This document shows, piece by piece, positions 60,801 through 64,000 of a stretch of 64,000 nt of DNA. This DNA is from Spinellus fusiger (lineage: Eukaryota; Mucoromycota; Mucoromycetes; Mucorales; Phycomycetaceae). The position numbers and the translations under genes are program-made. The stretch covers positions 310,001 to 374,000 of the forward strand of contig JALLLS010000014.1 in NCBI GenBank assembly GCA_025094145.1. The letters run 5' to 3'. Positions within the stretch are counted from its first letter, which is position 1. Each line of letters opens with the position of its first letter. Below the pieces are notes generated by a model. The model saw only the letters and a list, made by a program, of their open reading frames with translations. It made no database searches and had not been told where the DNA came from.

Positions 60801-63416
60801 GTACCCTCAATGACTACTAAAAATGATGAATTTACTTTCCCCATCGATGTATTGGGGCTGCAATTCTAAAATACACACTCTAACTATTAGAGTTAAATTA
60901 TAAATATGGATTCTACCCAATGGTGACTAAAACTACAAGTCAGTGGAATTCATTCAAGTACTTTATTAAGTGACAACCTAATGTCTTCATAGACCAGCAA
61001 CCACCCCTCATCATCATTCAATTGATGGCTATTTACCATGCTATTTGTCTTCACATGCTCTAATGCATGAACCAAGTCAAGATCCTATTGCCATTGATAC
61101 AATCCTAGGCAGAAAGTTAAAAAGTACCAAAAAGGGTCTCGTTTTGTCATGATATAAGAAATAGTTCAATATAAGAAGAGAACTCAAATGCTCATTTTGC
61201 CAGTGATGACGGACATAACTTCAAGAGTAACGTGGGATCCAAAGATTACAAGTTACACTGTACTACCTCCCCTTGAAGTACAAGAAATGAATAATATCCA
61301 GTGGCAGGAAGATTCTTGTCTAAAGGGGAACTCAAAAGACATTTTTTCTTTTTAAAGATGTAAAAATGTAAAAATATAAAGTATTAATTGTCATAGTCAT
61401 AATAAGAAAAAGAAAAGACTGTGCATAGGGTTGATTGTGTTTCCATGCAAAAGAGTAGACGAATGAAGGAGTGGAAGCAGCAGATTCAACACAGCAACAA
61501 TGGCTACTTCATTGGGTAGGTGGCATGTCTAGGTAGTATCAACAAAATAGACACCATGCACTCATAGACACAGATGTCTTTTCAAGGGGGGATTTAAATT
61601 AGATTGGAAGGACAAGTGTGGGGCAACTTTATTGTATCCCCCTCAAGCCAGAAACCAGGCTTAGTGCTTCCAACGTTTTGCAGGAAGAAACTAAATAAGT
61701 TCAATGACAGATGGGTTTCCATTGTACATCTTCATTTGAAGGGTTGACTGTTCTTTGATGTTGCTGCAAGGCCGGGATAAACACGAAGAAACAAAATAAT
61801 AATCTCATACCTTCACCAATAACAAATGCTGACAGAAAGAATATTATTTTCTTGTTTCTTTATGTTTATCCAAATATCTTTTGTTTGGACGGTACATGTC
61901 TTTTTGTTTTTGTTTTATGAAACATCACCTTTACCAGTGGTTTTGACTTGAAAATTGGTATTCCTTCTCAAGCCTATTCATTCATTTTATATTTTATATT
62001 TTATATTTTATTTTCTCTTTTCTCTTTTATGCGAAAAAACAAACGTCTCTGTTTCATTTCAGATGATGTCACACCCTATCTTGTGTGCTACATTGATAGT
62101 AAAAGCATTTCTACAGGTGGTAAAAATGATAATGGAGATTGATAGATTTACAAAAAGATTAAAAAAATAAAAGAGAGAGAGAAAGAGAGAAAGAAAGAAA
62201 GAAGAAAAAAGACGGGAGACTAGCTCAAAGTGGCAGAAGACATATTGGGTAAGAAACACAGAAAAAATAAATACACCCTTCTTCGTAATTTCAACTCTAC
62301 CCTATTTTTCATATTTTTCATATTTAATCACTATGGATATGATAAGCGATAAGCAAAAATAAACACTCTACAATTGAACATTCGAAAAGTTTTATTGAAT
62401 AAAGACCCCTCAAGTAGTACATACTACCAAAAGCAATCCTCAATGGAAAGAGAAAAGCAGTGCATTCCTATTCTCCGATGCCACACATGGCACTGCCACG
62501 ATATTCTATTTACTATCTTGACGTGTAGTGAAAATAGGGACTCGCTTGATTTATCCATTATTTAATTCTTCTATTTGGGCTATTTCCTTATCTTGTGAGC
62601 CTTTTTTATTTTATTTTTTATTTTATTTTTTATATTTATTGAATAGCTATGACAAGTGTAATTATGTTTTCAATAGGAAGGCCTGACAAGTGCAAAGACA
62701 GCTTCATTATTGCGGTTGCTGAATCAATAGAGTAGCTACTGCACCAATCATACAGAATGCGTGTAACCTTATTGACTTGCTTCAGATCGTACTACATGGT
62801 ATCGAGGTTTATCTTGGATACGATATCAGGTGGAGAAGTCTCTGTGCAAAAGCCATGAGCAGAGACAGAGACATTGTTTTAAATTTTCCCATTCTATGAC
62901 CTCAAAGCCCATTTACTCTACGTCATGGAATCTAATGAGAGGAAAGAGACGATCACTTTCTAGTACATAAGGAGATAGAGCGATTGAAGCGCTATTTGCA
63001 CAAGTCCTCTATCCTCCATAACTACCAGGTCTCCTCTTAGAATACGCTTGTGTGGCCTTCTTATTTGATAGCGGAGGACCAATGATAATATCCAACCCAG
63101 ATAGGTCTATTTGTAGGGCAGTAAAAAATAAAAAGAGAAAGAAGAAAAGAACAAATAAAGGCAAACTATCAACATTTCATACACCGAGTCTCTATAAAAG
63201 CAATGGATTTCTGAACACCATTTTCTTTACTCAACACTTCTATTTATTGTACAGCCACCTCTCCCCTCTTCTTCTCTTTTGCGCCTTTAGACACGCAAAC
63301 ACATCCCACCCTCTTTTCTTTCTCTCTATTTCCGTGTGTGCGCGTGCGTGTGTGTGTGTACGCATTCTACAATCTCTCTCTTTTGATAGTCTATAACAGA
63401 TTCACATTTACGTCCA
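54841..63416. other. Gene-poor AT-rich region upstream of the transporter
   Basis: About 8.6 kb without a convincing gene. Open frames (56862-57273, 59730-60186, 61948-62565) are short, AT-driven and lack domains. Visible structures are an ACATAAAA array (60474-60590), a GAGA-type purine tract (62170-62215) and short TA/TTA repeats. The final 350 bases become less AT-rich and include a TCTCTC/GCGTGTGTG tract (63300-63360), presumably transporter promoter and 5' UTR. Confidence 0.55.
60474..60590. repeat. ACATAAAA(A) tandem array
   Basis: About fourteen 8-9-nt units. Frames through it yield FLCFYVFM-like repeats on minus, which are artefacts. Confidence 0.9.
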
Positions 63417-64000
63417 ATGTCTATAAACTCCGGTGAAAAATACAAGGTTCAAGAGACTGTTGTTGGCAATTATGTCGAGGATGATAAATCCAGCATCGCC
63501 AATGAATTCGGTCATGGAAAAGGTGGTTTTATGACAGCCTATTTCAATGTTGTTTGTGTCGTGGCTGGTACCGGCACATTGGGTCTCCCCAAAGCATTTG
63601 CCCTGGGTGGCTGGTTGGGTATTCTTATTCTTGCCTTGGCCTATGCTATGGCTGTTTACAGTGGTGTTATTCTTATCCGGTGTCTATATGCTAAGCCTGG
63701 ACAGCGTCTCCATGACTACAAATCCATTGGTACTGCTGCTTTTGGCTGGCCCGGTTACATTGTTGCTTCCATTCTCCATCTTCTCAATTTGTTCGGCTGT
63801 CCTGCCTTGTACTTGGTGCTTGCTGGCAGTAACATGAACCAATTGTTGCAGGGCACTTCTGCTGAACTTACACCTGCTTACTGGAAGATCATCATTGCCG
63901 TCTTTCTGTTGATTCCCTCTCTTCTGTTAAAGACAATCCGTGAAATCACTGCTTTGACTGCCATGGCTGCTCTCTGTACTGTGTTGGCTGTGTTTGTTGT
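63417..64000 (+). CDS. Amino-acid transporter, AAAP/Avt family (5' part, runs off window)
   Basis: Open frame from ATG 63417 to the right edge, 194 codons so far, no intron needed. A hydrophilic N-terminus of about 40 residues (MSINSGEKYKVQETVVGNYV) precedes the first membrane helix, with the family motif AGTGTLGLPKAFALGGW. Helices LGILILALAYAMAVYSGVIL, YIVASILHLLNLFGCPALYLVL and WKIIIAVFLLIPSLLL follow, then TIREITALTAMAALCTVLAV. This pattern matches the amino acid/auxin permease (AAAP) superfamily, which in fungi includes vacuolar Avt and plasma-membrane permeases. Substrate and membrane cannot be told from this part. Good codon bias suggests a well expressed gene. Confidence 0.9.
   Translation, partial: MSINSGEKYKVQETVVGNYVEDDKSSIANEFGHGKGGFMTAYFNVVCVVAGTGTLGLPKAFALGGWLGILILALAYAMAVYSGVILIRCLYAKPGQRLHDYKSIGTAAFGWPGYIVASILHLLNLFGCPALYLVLAGSNMNQLLQGTSAELTPAYWKIIIAVFLLIPSLLLKTIREITALTAMAALCTVLAVFV

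Overview
The window looks like nuclear DNA of a Mucoromycota fungus, probably Mucorales, though I cannot name the genus. The protein genes are split by many short GT-AG introns (about 50-110 nt, a few with a clear CTAAC branch site). They include actin, ribosomal protein eS4 (RPS4), a mitochondrial Qri7/TsaD protein, cullin-4, a PKA catalytic subunit and a CotH-type protein, a family expanded in Mucorales. Spaces between genes are AT-rich and full of decayed transposons and simple repeats.

Layout. 1-2138: an OSR1/SPAK-like STE20 kinase on minus, running off the left edge. 2424-3290: a TIR-bounded deletion derivative of a Fanzor transposon. 3638-7597: a compact cluster of RPS4 (+), a TMEM234-like membrane protein (-), a small DUF6787-like membrane protein (+) and a C2H2 zinc-finger protein (-). 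7735-12060: an old Tc1/mariner element and two more Fanzor relics. 14501-15975: actin. 16163-17575: Qri7. 17917-19382: a RhoGEF (DH) protein. 19617-21629: the longest Fanzor element, ending 14 bp from the stop codon of the PKA gene (21643-23035). 26130-28519: a broken LINE, cut at its 5' side by a 1.18-kb mariner. 30747-34450: cullin-4. 34969-37109: CotH. 37639-39379: an unknown polytopic membrane protein. 39380-63416: about 24 kb with no convincing host gene, dominated by an inverted repeat (arms 41572-44742 and 50210-53389) built of Tc1/mariner-like elements around a 5.5-kb spacer. 63417-64000: the start of an AAAP amino-acid transporter.

The host genes are mostly unrelated housekeeping and signalling genes; I see no pathway cluster. 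The most notable content is mobile. A family of Fanzor (eukaryotic TnpB-like) relics has CACACCA-type terminal inverted repeats flanked by TA, an intron inside the nuclease gene, and a shared TAG codon beside the last RuvC motif. A non-autonomous mariner is present in three nearly identical copies that lack catalytic residues. The two arms of the 3.2-kb palindrome are nearly identical.

Exon boundaries were worked out by hand from reading frame, splice consensus and family conservation. They are predictions.
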